Of a stretch of 64,000 bases of DNA, positions 34,124 to 43,104 are shown in pieces. Numbering within the stretch: the stretch's first letter is position 1; each line of letters opens with the position of its first letter. Location of the stretch: positions 1-64,000 of the forward strand of contig CAIQPS010000080.1 of assembly GCA_903873715.1 (NCBI GenBank), read 5' to 3'. The DNA is from an uncultured Actinomycetes bacterium (GTDB taxonomy: Bacteria; Actinomycetota; Thermoleophilia; RBG-16-64-13). A program made the position numbers and the translations under genes. Under the pieces are notes generated by a model that had not been told where the DNA came from, did no database searches, and saw only the letters and a list, made by a program, of their open reading frames with translations.

Positions 34124-36217
34124 ATGGACAACAGCCTGCACATAGCTCTGGTCGCTCCGTTCTCCTGGAGCCGCCCCAGTGCGGTCAACCAGCATGTCGG
34201 CGAACTGGCCTTGGCTCTCAAGGCGCGCGGGCACCGCCCTGTGGTGGTCACGTCGGTAGAGGATCCGGCCGAGAGCGAGCGGACCCGGGCCCTGTTCCAC
34301 CGCACGAGAGGCCAGTTGGTGAGTCTTCTGGCGGACTACCGGGCTGGTGGCGAGGCCGATGCCCTCCTTCTGCCGCCCGACGCCAAGGGCCCGCTGGCCC
34401 CCGAGGACGGGATCCCCGTCATCCCCGTGGGGTACAGCTTCCCGGTCCGTCTGAACCGTGGCGTGGCCAACCTGGGACTTCCGGTGGATATCACGTCGCG
34501 TCTCGAGAAGCTCATGATCGGGACGGAGTTCGATATCGTGCACGTGCACGAGCCTCTGGCACCGTCGCTGAGTTTCACCTCCCTGCGGGAGGCGCGCAGT
34601 CCCGTGGTGGCGACGTTCCACATGACGCCCGTAGCGGTGGCCGCCTACGACCTCGGGCAGCCGGTGCTCGAGAGGTTCTTCCGGAGGTTCGACGGCAGGG
34701 TGGTCACCTATCCCGGCGCCCTCGCTCTGCTCGACGACCTCTATCCGGCCGACTACGAGACCGTGCCCTGTGGCAGCGCCATCACCCCGGACGGTCCGGA
34801 GGTGCGCGAGGCCGCCCTGGCCGGAGCGGTGCGCTACGCGCTCCACGTGTACCAGGGCGATTCCCGCCGCTCACTCCGCGCGCTGTTGCGCGCCCTGGGC
34901 GACGATTGGCCAGCCGGTATCGACCGGCTCGTCGTCGCGTTCCATGGCGCTTCCGCCGACCGCTGGCCTCCCCGCGCGGTGCCGCGCAAGCTGCGCTCGC
35001 GCGTCGACCTCGTGCGGTTCGATTCCCCGCAGGAACTGCGGCCGGTCTACGAAGGCGCCTCGGTGGCGATCCTTCCGTTCCTGGGTGGCGAGTGGCTGTG
35101 CCAGGCCATCGCGGACGCGGCCGTATGCGGTTGTCCGGTGGTGGGCCCGGATCTCCCGCCCGTGCGGGACTACCTGGCCGGCGCGGCGGCTCCGTTCGGC
35201 ACCGCGGCGACTGTGCCACCCGTATCGCCCGCCCCACTCGCGCCCACTCCCGGCGGGGCCGTATTCTCCCCCGGCGATTTCGCCTCGGTGGCCACCGCCA
35301 TCAGCGCCGTCATCGCCGAGGCCGACCGTGTGGCTTTCACCCCGGCGGCGCGGCAGACCCGGACCGAGTACTCGGTCGCCGCGGTCGCCGAGAAGCTCGA
35401 GACCCTCTACCGTGACACCATCGCCGCGGCCACGGGTGATCGCGTGGCCGGGAGGACCCCGGCGGCCACCCGTTCTCTCCACTTCCGCGGCATCGGGGAG
35501 GAGTCACCGCGCAAATGGGCCCGCGAAGCCGCCCTCAGCCCGGCCCGGCCCGACTGGATCAACGCGGACCTGCACATGCACTCCACCTTCTCCAAGGACT
35601 CGAAGAACTCGGTGGAGACCATCATCCGCACCGCGCGGGAGATCGGCCTGGGGGCGATCGCCGTCACCGACCACAACGAGATCAAGGGCGCCTTCAGGGC
35701 CCAGGAACTCGCCGGGGGTGACCCGTTCGTCATCGTCGCCGAGGAGATCAAGTCCCGGGAGGGTGAGGTCATCGGCCTCTTCCTCAAGGAGTACATCCCC
35801 CCGAAGCTGAGCTTCGACGAGACGCTCTCGCGCATCAAGGAGCAGGGCGCGCTGGTCTACGTGCCGCACCCGTTCGACGCGCTGCGCACCACGCCGTCGT
35901 ATCAGGCCCTGGTGGACAACCTGCACCGTATCGACGTCATCGAGATCTACAACGCCAAGGTGGCTCTCTCGGCCTTCAACCTCAGCGCCGAGCGCTTCGC
36001 GGCCAAGTACAACATCGTGGCAGGGGCGGGCAGCGACGCCCACGTGCGGCAGGCACTGGGCACCGCCATGTTGCGCATGCCCCGCTTCCACGACCCGGAT
36101 AGCTTCATGGCCGCGCTGTGGGAGGCCGACATCATCGCGCGCCGCAAGAACCTCCTGTACCTGCAGTCGATAAAGCTCCTGCAGACCACGCTCGACCGCG
36201 TCCTGCCCGAGGACTGA
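34124..36217 (+). CDS. GT4 glycosyltransferase fused to PHP phosphoesterase
   Basis: 697 residues, two domains. Residues 1-~440 are a GT-B family 4 transferase: LVAPFSWSRPSAVNQHVGELALALKARGH, FDIVHVHEPLAPSLS, VVATFHMTP and EWLCQAIADAAVCGCPVVGPDLPPVRDYL. The final Glu of the EX7E motif is Asp. Residues ~480-697 are a PHP domain with all metal motifs: DLHMHSTFS (H484, H486), VTDHNEIKG, AEEIKS, VPHPFD and GSDAHV. A GT4 next to ino1 and PIP synthase recalls PimA or MshA. The PHP domain could remove a phosphate from the glycosylated product. Start ATG 34124; -10/RBS not obvious. Confidence 0.88.
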   Translation: MDNSLHIALVAPFSWSRPSAVNQHVGELALALKARGHRPVVVTSVEDPAESERTRALFHRTRGQLVSLLADYRAGGEADALLLPPDAKGPLAPEDGIPVIPVGYSFPVRLNRGVANLGLPVDITSRLEKLMIGTEFDIVHVHEPLAPSLSFTSLREARSPVVATFHMTPVAVAAYDLGQPVLERFFRRFDGRVVTYPGALALLDDLYPADYETVPCGSAITPDGPEVREAALAGAVRYALHVYQGDSRRSLRALLRALGDDWPAGIDRLVVAFHGASADRWPPRAVPRKLRSRVDLVRFDSPQELRPVYEGASVAILPFLGGEWLCQAIADAAVCGCPVVGPDLPPVRDYLAGAAAPFGTAATVPPVSPAPLAPTPGGAVFSPGDFASVATAISAVIAEADRVAFTPAARQTRTEYSVAAVAEKLETLYRDTIAAATGDRVAGRTPAATRSLHFRGIGEESPRKWAREAALSPARPDWINADLHMHSTFSKDSKNSVETIIRTAREIGLGAIAVTDHNEIKGAFRAQELAGGDPFVIVAEEIKSREGEVIGLFLKEYIPPKLSFDETLSRIKEQGALVYVPHPFDALRTTPSYQALVDNLHRIDVIEIYNAKVALSAFNLSAERFAAKYNIVAGAGSDAHVRQALGTAMLRMPRFHDPDSFMAALWEADIIARRKNLLYLQSIKLLQTTLDRVLPED

Positions 36218-36295
36218 GCCGCGCCCGGTGGCGGCCGGGCCATCTCGAGCCGGCGCCCCGGAGGATTTCTCCTCCGGTCGGCCAATATGTAGGAC

Positions 36296-36919
36296 ATGAA
36301 CGACACCCAGCCGCTCGGTGAAGCCACCGAGATCTACCAGAGACTCGAAGAGCGCGCCATCAGCGACAGCAACGACCTCAACCATCGTGTCGTCGCCTGC
36401 CGCAGTTGCCGACGGGGGCAGGGCTTCCTGCCGGTGGTCGGCTCAGGGCATCCGCTCGCGGACATCCTGCTGGTCAAGTACCAGCCGCACTACCTCGAGG
36501 TCAACGAGGGCGTCTCGTTCTACGGACGGTCCGGCGCCGCCATCCTCAAGAGCATGGAACGCCTCGGGGTCAACCCGCTGGTGGTCTACGGCACCAACCT
36601 GCTCAAGTGCCACGACGTCCGCCCGGTGGAGGGGGAGAAGCACTGCCCGTTCTACTGGCTTGAGGAGTTCCAGATCACCCATCCCCGGATGATGGTGGTC
36701 ATGGGCAAGCGTACGCTCCAGGTGGTCAACAAGAACCGGGTCGCCGGCATGAAGAAGCTCGACTGGGACCCGGGCGCGCTCCAGACCTTCACGCCTTTCT
36801 GCAAGGCGCTGGTCACTCCGGACATCGACGAGTGCCTGGACGACGACCAGGCGAAAGCGGAGTTCTGGAAGGCGTTCCGCAGTCTGGGCGAGTGGTTCGC
36901 GGACGAACCGCCGTACTGA
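36296..36919 (+). CDS. Divergent FeS uracil-DNA-glycosylase superfamily protein
   Basis: A 207-residue relative of family 4/5 UDGs. The four Cys expected for the [4Fe-4S] cluster are present: C35, C38, C105 (TNLLKC) and C117. Conserved structural blocks VSFYGRSGAAILKSMERLG and VVYGTNLLKCHDVRP match the GxPFVGRAG and TNxVKCRPP regions. The catalytic motif A, normally GE(A)PGxxE, reads KYQPHYLE. The C-terminal HPS-type loop is not evident. It may have different base specificity or be inactive. ATG 36296; the only preceding signal is CCGGAGG far upstream, so translation initiation is unclear. Confidence 0.72.
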   Translation: MNDTQPLGEATEIYQRLEERAISDSNDLNHRVVACRSCRRGQGFLPVVGSGHPLADILLVKYQPHYLEVNEGVSFYGRSGAAILKSMERLGVNPLVVYGTNLLKCHDVRPVEGEKHCPFYWLEEFQITHPRMMVVMGKRTLQVVNKNRVAGMKKLDWDPGALQTFTPFCKALVTPDIDECLDDDQAKAEFWKAFRSLGEWFADEPPY

Positions 36920-36964
36920 TACCAGCCCTGTCGCGCAGGGCCCGAGACCTGGAGGGCGCACCTC

Positions 36965-37666
36965 ATGAAAAGGCTCATCGCTGTCACCGCCGCACTGCTG
37001 CTCGGACTCTTGATCGTGCTGTCGGTCCCGGGGTGCGGGACTGGGGGCGCGAACACGGACGGCGCGACCACCACCGCATCCGGAGCCAGCGGGGGACTGG
37101 TCACCACATCGAGTGAGAGCGGCAGCGCCTCCACCGAGGCGAGCTCATCGCCCACGTCCGACGCGGCTGCCTCCTCCACAGACACGACGGCCACAACGGC
37201 GGGCGCCGGGGACTCCGGCGGGTCCGACAAGGTCTTCCTGCCCCATGAGTTGCTCTCCGCCGATGAAGCGTCGGCTATCTCGACATTCGCCGTGACGTTG
37301 GACGCGGGCAGCTTGTACAAGGATGAGGAGAGCGGCACGATCTCCGAGCGCTACGTCTACGATCTCAGCGGGACCACCATCAACGCGCTCGTCGAGGTCC
37401 ACCAGGACAGCTTCAGGACCGGCGAAGGCAGCGTCAAGGACACCTTCGCGATGGAGAAGAATCTGGGCAAGAACGAGATCACCATGTTGAAGGACTTCGG
37501 TGACGAGGCGTTCACGCACGGACAGGGCCAGCTTCATCTGCTCTACCGTGGCTATTACATCGTCGTGGCCTTCGACGCCGATCCCTACAGCACCGACCAG
37601 AACGCGCCTCTCAACATCAAGCTGGGGACGCAGATCCTCGAGAACCTCAAGACGAAGCTGGGATAA
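36965..37666 (+). CDS. Lipoprotein with Ser/Thr-rich linker
   Basis: 233 residues. Signal peptide and lipobox VPGC (Cys about 24), a low-complexity Ser/Thr/Ala linker at about 30-88, then a globular domain of ~145 residues (VFLPHELLSADEASAISTF ... LGTQILENLKTKLG) that I cannot assign. The domain architecture resembles lipoproteins with sensory or accessory function in actinobacteria. GGAGGGCGC precedes ATG 36965. Convergent with the RNA methyltransferase gene. Confidence 0.75.
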   Translation: MKRLIAVTAALLLGLLIVLSVPGCGTGGANTDGATTTASGASGGLVTTSSESGSASTEASSSPTSDAAASSTDTTATTAGAGDSGGSDKVFLPHELLSADEASAISTFAVTLDAGSLYKDEESGTISERYVYDLSGTTINALVEVHQDSFRTGEGSVKDTFAMEKNLGKNEITMLKDFGDEAFTHGQGQLHLLYRGYYIVVAFDADPYSTDQNAPLNIKLGTQILENLKTKLG

Positions 37667-37712
37667 GGGCGGTCTCCGAGGACGGGAGGGCGGACCGGCG
37701 GGCTGCCGCCGG

Positions 37713-39245
37713 CTAGAGCCCGCGCAGCAGCAGCCCCACGCACTCCACGTGCGGGGTGTGCGGGAACATGTCCACGGGCGTGACCCGGACGAGGCGGTAT
37801 CCGTATTCCTGGAACCTGGCGATGTTCGGGCCCATGGTGGCCGGGTTGCAGGAGACGTAGACGATGCGCGGCGCGCCTATCTGCCCGATGCGGTCGATCG
37901 CCTTGTCGGTGAGGCCGGCGCGCGGCGGGTCCACCACGATGACGTCCGGTCTGGCGACTTCCGCCGGTAACTCCAGCGCCCCTTCGGCCACGGCTCTCAG
38001 CACTTTGGCCACATCGCCCTCGAAGAAGCTGGCGTTGGAGATGCCGTTGGACCGGGCGTTCTCAACTGCGTCTTTCACCGCGTCCGGGATGGCCTCGATG
38101 CCCAACACCGCAGTGGCGTGCTTGGCCAGCGACAGTCCGATGGAGCCCACGCCGGAGTACAGGTCCCAGATGACGGGGGCGGAAGCGGCCGGAGCGGCAC
38201 CCTGCGCTTCGCCGGCCGGCGCACCCGGGACCGGCGCGGTCACTTCGCGGGCGGCCAGTCCGTAGAGCACCTCGGTCTGCCGGGTGTTGGTCTGGAAGAA
38301 AGCGTTCACGGAGACCTTCAGGGTGACCCCGGCGACCTTCTCCAGCAAGTACGCGCGGCCCCACAGCGTGGTCCCTTCAAGGCCGGCGCTGATCTCGGCC
38401 TTGCCCCCGTTCACGGAGTGCACGAAGCCCACGAGTTGCGGCAGTTCCGCGCGCAGCCGCGCGATGAGGTCATCCGCGCCGGGCAACTCCCCGGGCACCG
38501 TCACCAGACTGACCAGCAGTTCCGCGCCGTTCTGAGAGCAGCGCACCAGGAGGTGGCGGGCGAAACCCTCGTTGCGCCGCGGGTCCCACCCGGGCAGGTC
38601 CGTCTCCCGCAGCCACGCCTCGACGATGGCCCGTGCCCTCTCTATGCCCGGGTCCAGCAGGTGGCACTCGGATATCGGCAGGACCGTGTCCCACCGGCCC
38701 GGCACCTTGAACCCGACTATTGCGCCGGCCTCGCTGCGGCCGATGGAGAAATCGGCGCGGTTGCGGTAGCGCCACTGGTCGGCCATGCCCTCGATGGGCA
38801 GCAGTTCGAAATCTCTCAGACCGCCGAGGTGCTCGAGCGACTCGCGCACCTGCCGGGTCTTGTAGTCGAGTTGGACCGAGTAGTCCAGCCCCTGCCACAC
38901 GCAGCCTCCGCACGAGCCGAACGAAGGGCAGCGATGCTGGATGCGATCGGGGGAGGGGGTGACGATCTCCACAGCGCGGGCTTCCGCATAGCGCTTCTTG
39001 TACTTGGTGATGCGCGCTTTCACTACGTCGCCGGGGACGGCCCCGGTCACGAAGATCACGAACTCCCCGATCTTGGCGATGCCGGCTCCGCCGAACGCCA
39101 GATTGGTGACGTTCAGCTCCACCAGTTCGCCCTTGGGCAGCCGGGGGCCGCGCTCGGGGCGCTCTGGCTTGGGTGCCGGGACGGCGCCGTCGCCGGCCGG
39201 CGTGGCCGCTTCGGTGGGCTGCTGTGACAGGTCGTGCGAGTCCAT
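37713..39245 (-). CDS. RlmD/TrmA-type 23S rRNA/tRNA uridine C5-methyltransferase
   Basis: 510 residues. An N-terminal TRAM domain (about 38-95) is followed by the FeS motif C106-x5-C112-x2-C115 plus a later SEC, as in RlmD (Cys81/87/90/162). The SAM-binding region is DLYSGVGSIGLSLAKHA, then VVDPPRAGL and the catalytic VSCNPATM. An Ala/Pro insertion (~25 residues) precedes the SAM motif. ATG 39245 is chosen because minus-strand TATAAT lies ten bases upstream, giving an almost leaderless mRNA. The target base (m5U1939, m5U747 or tRNA m5U54) cannot be resolved from sequence alone. Confidence 0.88.
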   Translation of the reverse strand: MDSHDLSQQPTEAATPAGDGAVPAPKPERPERGPRLPKGELVELNVTNLAFGGAGIAKIGEFVIFVTGAVPGDVVKARITKYKKRYAEARAVEIVTPSPDRIQHRCPSFGSCGGCVWQGLDYSVQLDYKTRQVRESLEHLGGLRDFELLPIEGMADQWRYRNRADFSIGRSEAGAIVGFKVPGRWDTVLPISECHLLDPGIERARAIVEAWLRETDLPGWDPRRNEGFARHLLVRCSQNGAELLVSLVTVPGELPGADDLIARLRAELPQLVGFVHSVNGGKAEISAGLEGTTLWGRAYLLEKVAGVTLKVSVNAFFQTNTRQTEVLYGLAAREVTAPVPGAPAGEAQGAAPAASAPVIWDLYSGVGSIGLSLAKHATAVLGIEAIPDAVKDAVENARSNGISNASFFEGDVAKVLRAVAEGALELPAEVARPDVIVVDPPRAGLTDKAIDRIGQIGAPRIVYVSCNPATMGPNIARFQEYGYRLVRVTPVDMFPHTPHVECVGLLLRGL

Positions 39246-39255
39246 AAGAGCGAGG

Positions 39256-39261
39256 ATTATA
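39256..39261 (-). promoter_or_regulatory. -10 element of the RNA methyltransferase gene
   Basis: Minus-strand TATAAT is followed ten bases later by ATG 39245. The expected 5' leader is only three or four bases and there is no ribosome-binding site. Confidence 0.5.
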
Positions 39262-39339
39262 GCGAGCCGGCACCGGAGGTGCGCCGCCGACACGCCCGGG
39301 CTCTTGCTTCGCGCCCGTCCCGCAGGTAGATTCGGCTGC

Positions 39340-40095
39340 ATGACCACCACCGTCACCATCCCGCTGTACCTCGACCTCGCCGCTGTGGGCCTCGGTGGTC
39401 TGGCAGGGTCGCTGCACGCGGTGCGACGGGCCTTCGCCATCACCGGGGTGGTGGCGATGGCCGTGGCGGCCGGCCTCGGCGGCGGCATCCTCAGGGACCT
39501 GCTGCTGCAGAACGGTCCCCCGGTCGCTCTGACGCGGCCTGCCTACCTGCCGACCGTCTTCATCGCCGCCATGCTCGGCTTTTTCTTCGGGTCGCTCGTC
39601 AGGCGGTTCCGCAAGCCCATCCTGCTGATGGACGCGGTCTGGCTCGGCCTCTACGCGGTCGTCGGCGCACAGAAGGCGCTCGGCTCCGGGCTGTCGGGTT
39701 TCTCCGCGATCCTCATAGGGGTGGTGACGGCCAGCGGCGGCTCGGTGCTCACGGACCTTCTCGCCGGAGAGACCCCCGAACTGGTGTTACCCGGCCCGAT
39801 GGTGCACTTCGGAGCGATCATCGGGTCGATCGTATACGTGTCGATGGTCAAGTGGTTGGGCGTGGCGGCTCTGGTGGGGATGTTCGTCACGGTGGCGTTG
39901 GTCTTCTTGATCAGGGTGGCGGCGCTGCAGTTCGGTATCCAGGCGCCGACACCCGTCGACATCCCCGAGAGGTTCAGCCGGGCAGTCGCCAGGCCGCGAG
40001 GGCGCAACGGGCACGCAGACGCCGGGGCCGCCGGCCCCCCCGCCGCCGAGTGCTGTGACGGCGAAGCGTCGCGCGAGCCACCGGCCGCCCAGTAA
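39340..40095 (+). CDS. TRIC/UPF0126 family channel protein
   Basis: 251 residues. Seven hydrophobic helices arranged as two UPF0126 repeats: AFAITGVVAMAVAAGLGGGILRDLLL and FSAILIGVVTASGGSVLTDLLAGETPELV. The GGGxxRD and GGxxxD motifs are the hallmark of prokaryotic trimeric intracellular cation channel homologues; family members also include glycine transporters. A polar, Ala/Pro-rich C-terminal tail of ~45 residues is cytoplasmic. ATG 39340 lies seven bases after TAGATT (39327-39332), so the transcript may be leaderless. Convergent with clpB. Confidence 0.85.
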   Translation: MTTTVTIPLYLDLAAVGLGGLAGSLHAVRRAFAITGVVAMAVAAGLGGGILRDLLLQNGPPVALTRPAYLPTVFIAAMLGFFFGSLVRRFRKPILLMDAVWLGLYAVVGAQKALGSGLSGFSAILIGVVTASGGSVLTDLLAGETPELVLPGPMVHFGAIIGSIVYVSMVKWLGVAALVGMFVTVALVFLIRVAALQFGIQAPTPVDIPERFSRAVARPRGRNGHADAGAAGPPAAECCDGEASREPPAAQ

Positions 40096-40139
40096 GGTCT
40101 CACCCGGCCGGCGTGCCGGCCGCGGTATCCCAGCCCACA

Positions 40140-40179
40140 AAGACTCAGGCCTCGGTACTCACCGAGGCCTGAGTCTTTG
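40140..40179. terminator. Bidirectional terminator
   Basis: A 17-bp perfect stem with a six-base loop (arms AAAGACTCAGGCCTCGG and complement) is A-rich before and T-rich after. It serves both the TRIC-type gene and clpB, which converge here. Confidence 0.85.
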
Positions 40180-40235
40180 GGAGGGGGATGGAGGCATGTC
40201 CGGCGGCGCCTGGGGGAGGAGCGCCGCCGACCGTC

Positions 40236-42869
40236 CTAGCTGTTGGCGGCAGGTTCCGCCGCAGGCTCGCCTGTGGCGGCGTCGTCCGGCCCCGCGACCT
40301 TGTCGAAGGTCAGCTCCAGCCCGCGCTCGTCCACATGGATGGTGTCGCCGTCGCGGAAGTCGCCCTTCAGTAGCGCGAGGGCCACCTTGTCCTGGATCTC
40401 CTTCTGTATGAGCCGTTTGAGCGGCCGGGCGCCGTAGGCGGGGTCGTAGCCCTGCTGCGCCAGGTAGGTCTTGGCCGCGTCGCTGATCTCCAGGGTGATG
40501 TCCCGCTCGGAGAGCCGCTTGCGCAGCAGGCCCAACTGGATCTCCACGATGCCCTTGATGTGCTCCAGGCTCAGCCGGTGGAAGATGATGATCTCGTCCA
40601 CCCGGTTGAGGAACTCCGGCTTGAACGTGGCCCGCATGAGCTCGTCCACCCGGGCGTCCATCTCTATCTCGGTGATGTCGGGGTCCAGGATGAACTGGCT
40701 GCCGACGTTGGAGGTCATGATGACCACCGTGTTCTTGAAGTCCACGGTGCGGCCGTGCCCGTCGGTGAGCCGGCCTTCGTCCAGGATCTGCAGGAGCAGG
40801 TTGAACACGTCCGGATGGGCCTTCTCGACCTCGTCGAGCAGCAGCACCGAGTATGGCTTGCGCCGCACGGCCTCGGTGAGATAGCCGCCTTCTTCGTAGC
40901 CCACGTATCCGGGAGGCGCCCCGATGAGCCGGGCGACGCTGTGCCGTTCCTGGAACTCGCTCATGTCCACGCGGACCATGGCCTTCTCGTCGTCGAAGAG
41001 GAACTCAGCCAGAGCCCGGCCGAGCTCGGTCTTGCCGACGCCGGTGGGGCCCAGGAAGATGAAGCTGCCGATGGGCCGGTTGGGGTCCTGCAGGCCCGCG
41101 CGGGCCCGCCGGATGGCGCTCGATACCGCCTCCAGCGCGTCGTCCTGGCCGACCACCCGGAGGTGCAGCCGCTCCTCCATGTGGATGAGCTTCTCCACTT
41201 CGCCTTCGAGCAGCCTGCTAACCGGGATGCCGGTCCACTTGCCGACCACCTCGGCGATGTCCTCTTCCTCCACCTCTTCCTTGAGCATGCGCACGTCGCG
41301 CTGCAGCTCGTTGAGGCGGGCGTTCTCTGCCACCAGCTGCCGCTCGGCTTCGGGGATGCGGCCGTACCGCAGTTCCGCGGCCTTCTGCAGGTCGGAGCCG
41401 CGCTCGGCGCGCTCGGCCTCGGTCTTGAGCTGGTCGATCTGCTCCTTGGTGGCCTGGATCTTGGTGATGGCGTCCTTCTCCGCCTGCCAGTGGGCCTTCA
41501 TGCCGGCAGACTGCTCGCGCAGGTCGGCCAGCTCGGCCTCGATGGCCTCGCGGCGCTCTTTGGAGGCCGCGTCCTTCTCCTTGCTCAGGGCGTGGTGCTC
41601 GATGTCGAGCTGCTTGATGCGCCGCTCCACTTGGTCGATCTCCATGGGCATGGAGTCGATCTCTATGCGCAGCCGGCTGGCCGCCTCGTCCACCAGGTCG
41701 ATGGCTTTGTCGGGCAGGAAGCGGTCGGAGATGTAGCGATGGGAGAGCACAGCGGCCGCGATGAGCGCCGAGTCCTGGATGCGCACGCCGTGGTGCACCT
41801 CGTAGCGTTCCTTGAGGCCCCGCAGGATGGCGATGGTGTCCTCCACGGACGGTTCGCCGACCAGCACCGGCTGGAAGCGCCGTTCGAGAGCGGCGTCCTT
41901 CTCCACGTATTTCCGGTATTCGTCGAGCGTGGTGGCGCCCACCACCCGCAGTTCCCCGCGGGCCAGCATGGGCTTGAGCATGTTGGAGGCGTCCACAGCG
42001 CCCTCTGCGCCGCCTGCCCCCACGATGGTGTGCATCTCGTCGATGAAGGTGACGATCTCGCCCTCGGAATCCGCGATCTCCTTGAGGACGGCCTTGAGCC
42101 GCTCCTCGAACTCGCCGCGGTACTTGGCGCCCGCCACCATCGCGCCGATGTCGAGCGCTATCACGCGCTTGTCCTTGAGGCTCTCGGGCACGTCGCCGGA
42201 GACGATCCGCTGCGCCAACCCCTCGGCGATGGCCGTCTTGCCCACGCCCGGCTCCCCTATGAGGACCGGGTTGTTCTTCGTCCGGCGGCTCAGCACTTGG
42301 ATGACGCGTCGTATCTCGTCGTCCCGCCCGATGACCGGGTCGAGCTTGCCGCGGCGGGCCAGTTCGGTGAGGTCGCGGCCGAAGCGCTGCAGCGCCTGGT
42401 ATTTCTCTTCGGCATTGGGGTCTTCGGCGCGCTGGGAGCCCCGCAGGTCTTTCAGCACGGTGAGGATGGCGTCGCGGGAGACGCCGTGGTGCTTGAACAG
42501 GTCGCCGAGGTAGCCCGGTACCGCCGCCAGTCCCATGAGCACGTGCTCGGTGGAGACGTAGGCGTCCTTCATCTTGTCGGCCTCGGACTGGGCGGTCTCG
42601 AGAGCCTGCTGGGTGTCCCGGGCGAAGCCCACCTGGGTGTCGCCGTGCACGGTGGCGAAGTGTGCCAGCCGGCGGTCCAACTCGCCCCGGAAGGGGATGG
42701 GGCTGGCGCCGATGCGCTCGAGGATGGGCACGGTGATACCGCCGTCCTGGTCCAGCAGGGCGACGGCGAGATGTTCGGGCTCCACCTGGGCGTGTCCGCG
42801 CTCCACGGCGAGTTTTTGAGCGGCGGCCAGCGCCTCTTGGGCTTTGAGCGTGAACCGTTCCAGTTGCAT
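40236..42869 (-). CDS. clpB: ATP-dependent disaggregase ClpB
   Basis: 877 residues, full length. A Clp N-domain repeat pair (1-145), first AAA+ domain with Walker A GEPGVGKT (205-212), the middle coiled-coil characteristic of ClpB (about 400-520), second AAA+ domain with GPTGVGKTE, and arginine fingers. It works with DnaK/DnaJ/GrpE to resolubilise aggregates. ATG 42869 is preceded by GGAGT. The promoter has a consensus -35 and near-consensus -10. The start of the -35 shares CTTGACA with the dnaK promoter, suggesting common heat-shock control. The Ala/Glu-rich C-terminus (about 20 residues) is unusual only in composition. Confidence 0.97.
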   Translation of the reverse strand: MQLERFTLKAQEALAAAQKLAVERGHAQVEPEHLAVALLDQDGGITVPILERIGASPIPFRGELDRRLAHFATVHGDTQVGFARDTQQALETAQSEADKMKDAYVSTEHVLMGLAAVPGYLGDLFKHHGVSRDAILTVLKDLRGSQRAEDPNAEEKYQALQRFGRDLTELARRGKLDPVIGRDDEIRRVIQVLSRRTKNNPVLIGEPGVGKTAIAEGLAQRIVSGDVPESLKDKRVIALDIGAMVAGAKYRGEFEERLKAVLKEIADSEGEIVTFIDEMHTIVGAGGAEGAVDASNMLKPMLARGELRVVGATTLDEYRKYVEKDAALERRFQPVLVGEPSVEDTIAILRGLKERYEVHHGVRIQDSALIAAAVLSHRYISDRFLPDKAIDLVDEAASRLRIEIDSMPMEIDQVERRIKQLDIEHHALSKEKDAASKERREAIEAELADLREQSAGMKAHWQAEKDAITKIQATKEQIDQLKTEAERAERGSDLQKAAELRYGRIPEAERQLVAENARLNELQRDVRMLKEEVEEEDIAEVVGKWTGIPVSRLLEGEVEKLIHMEERLHLRVVGQDDALEAVSSAIRRARAGLQDPNRPIGSFIFLGPTGVGKTELGRALAEFLFDDEKAMVRVDMSEFQERHSVARLIGAPPGYVGYEEGGYLTEAVRRKPYSVLLLDEVEKAHPDVFNLLLQILDEGRLTDGHGRTVDFKNTVVIMTSNVGSQFILDPDITEIEMDARVDELMRATFKPEFLNRVDEIIIFHRLSLEHIKGIVEIQLGLLRKRLSERDITLEISDAAKTYLAQQGYDPAYGARPLKRLIQKEIQDKVALALLKGDFRDGDTIHVDERGLELTFDKVAGPDDAATGEPAAEPAANS

Positions 42870-42948
42870 CGTCTTCCACTCCTCATGGCCGCGATCCCGG
42901 TGCGTGACGCGCCGCGGGCGGAGTCATTAGTCAGATTATGTAGAAAAT

Positions 42949-42976
42949 CTTATATGACAAGACTCATATCTGTCAA
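42949..42976 (-). promoter_or_regulatory. clpB promoter
   Basis: On the minus strand: TTGACA (42976-42971), 16 bp, TATAAG (42954-42949). The sequence begins CTTGACA, as at dnaK, and TGACA ... TGTCA forms an inverted pair within the spacer region. A complete HAIR operator is not evident. Confidence 0.7.
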
Positions 42977-43104
42977 GGTGGCGGGGCGTTGCGGGACACG
43001 TCCGGTGTCGGTGAGGTTGTTGCTTGAAGCCGGCCTGTTCAAACCAGGCCTGGAGAACTGGGCGACCACGGGCCGGCGCAGGTCCGACCACTGGCCGGCG
43101 CCGA

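Noticed and set aside
42949-42976. Full HAIR operator at the clpB promoter
   Set aside because: Only the first half-site CTTGACA matches; the second arm is not recognisable.
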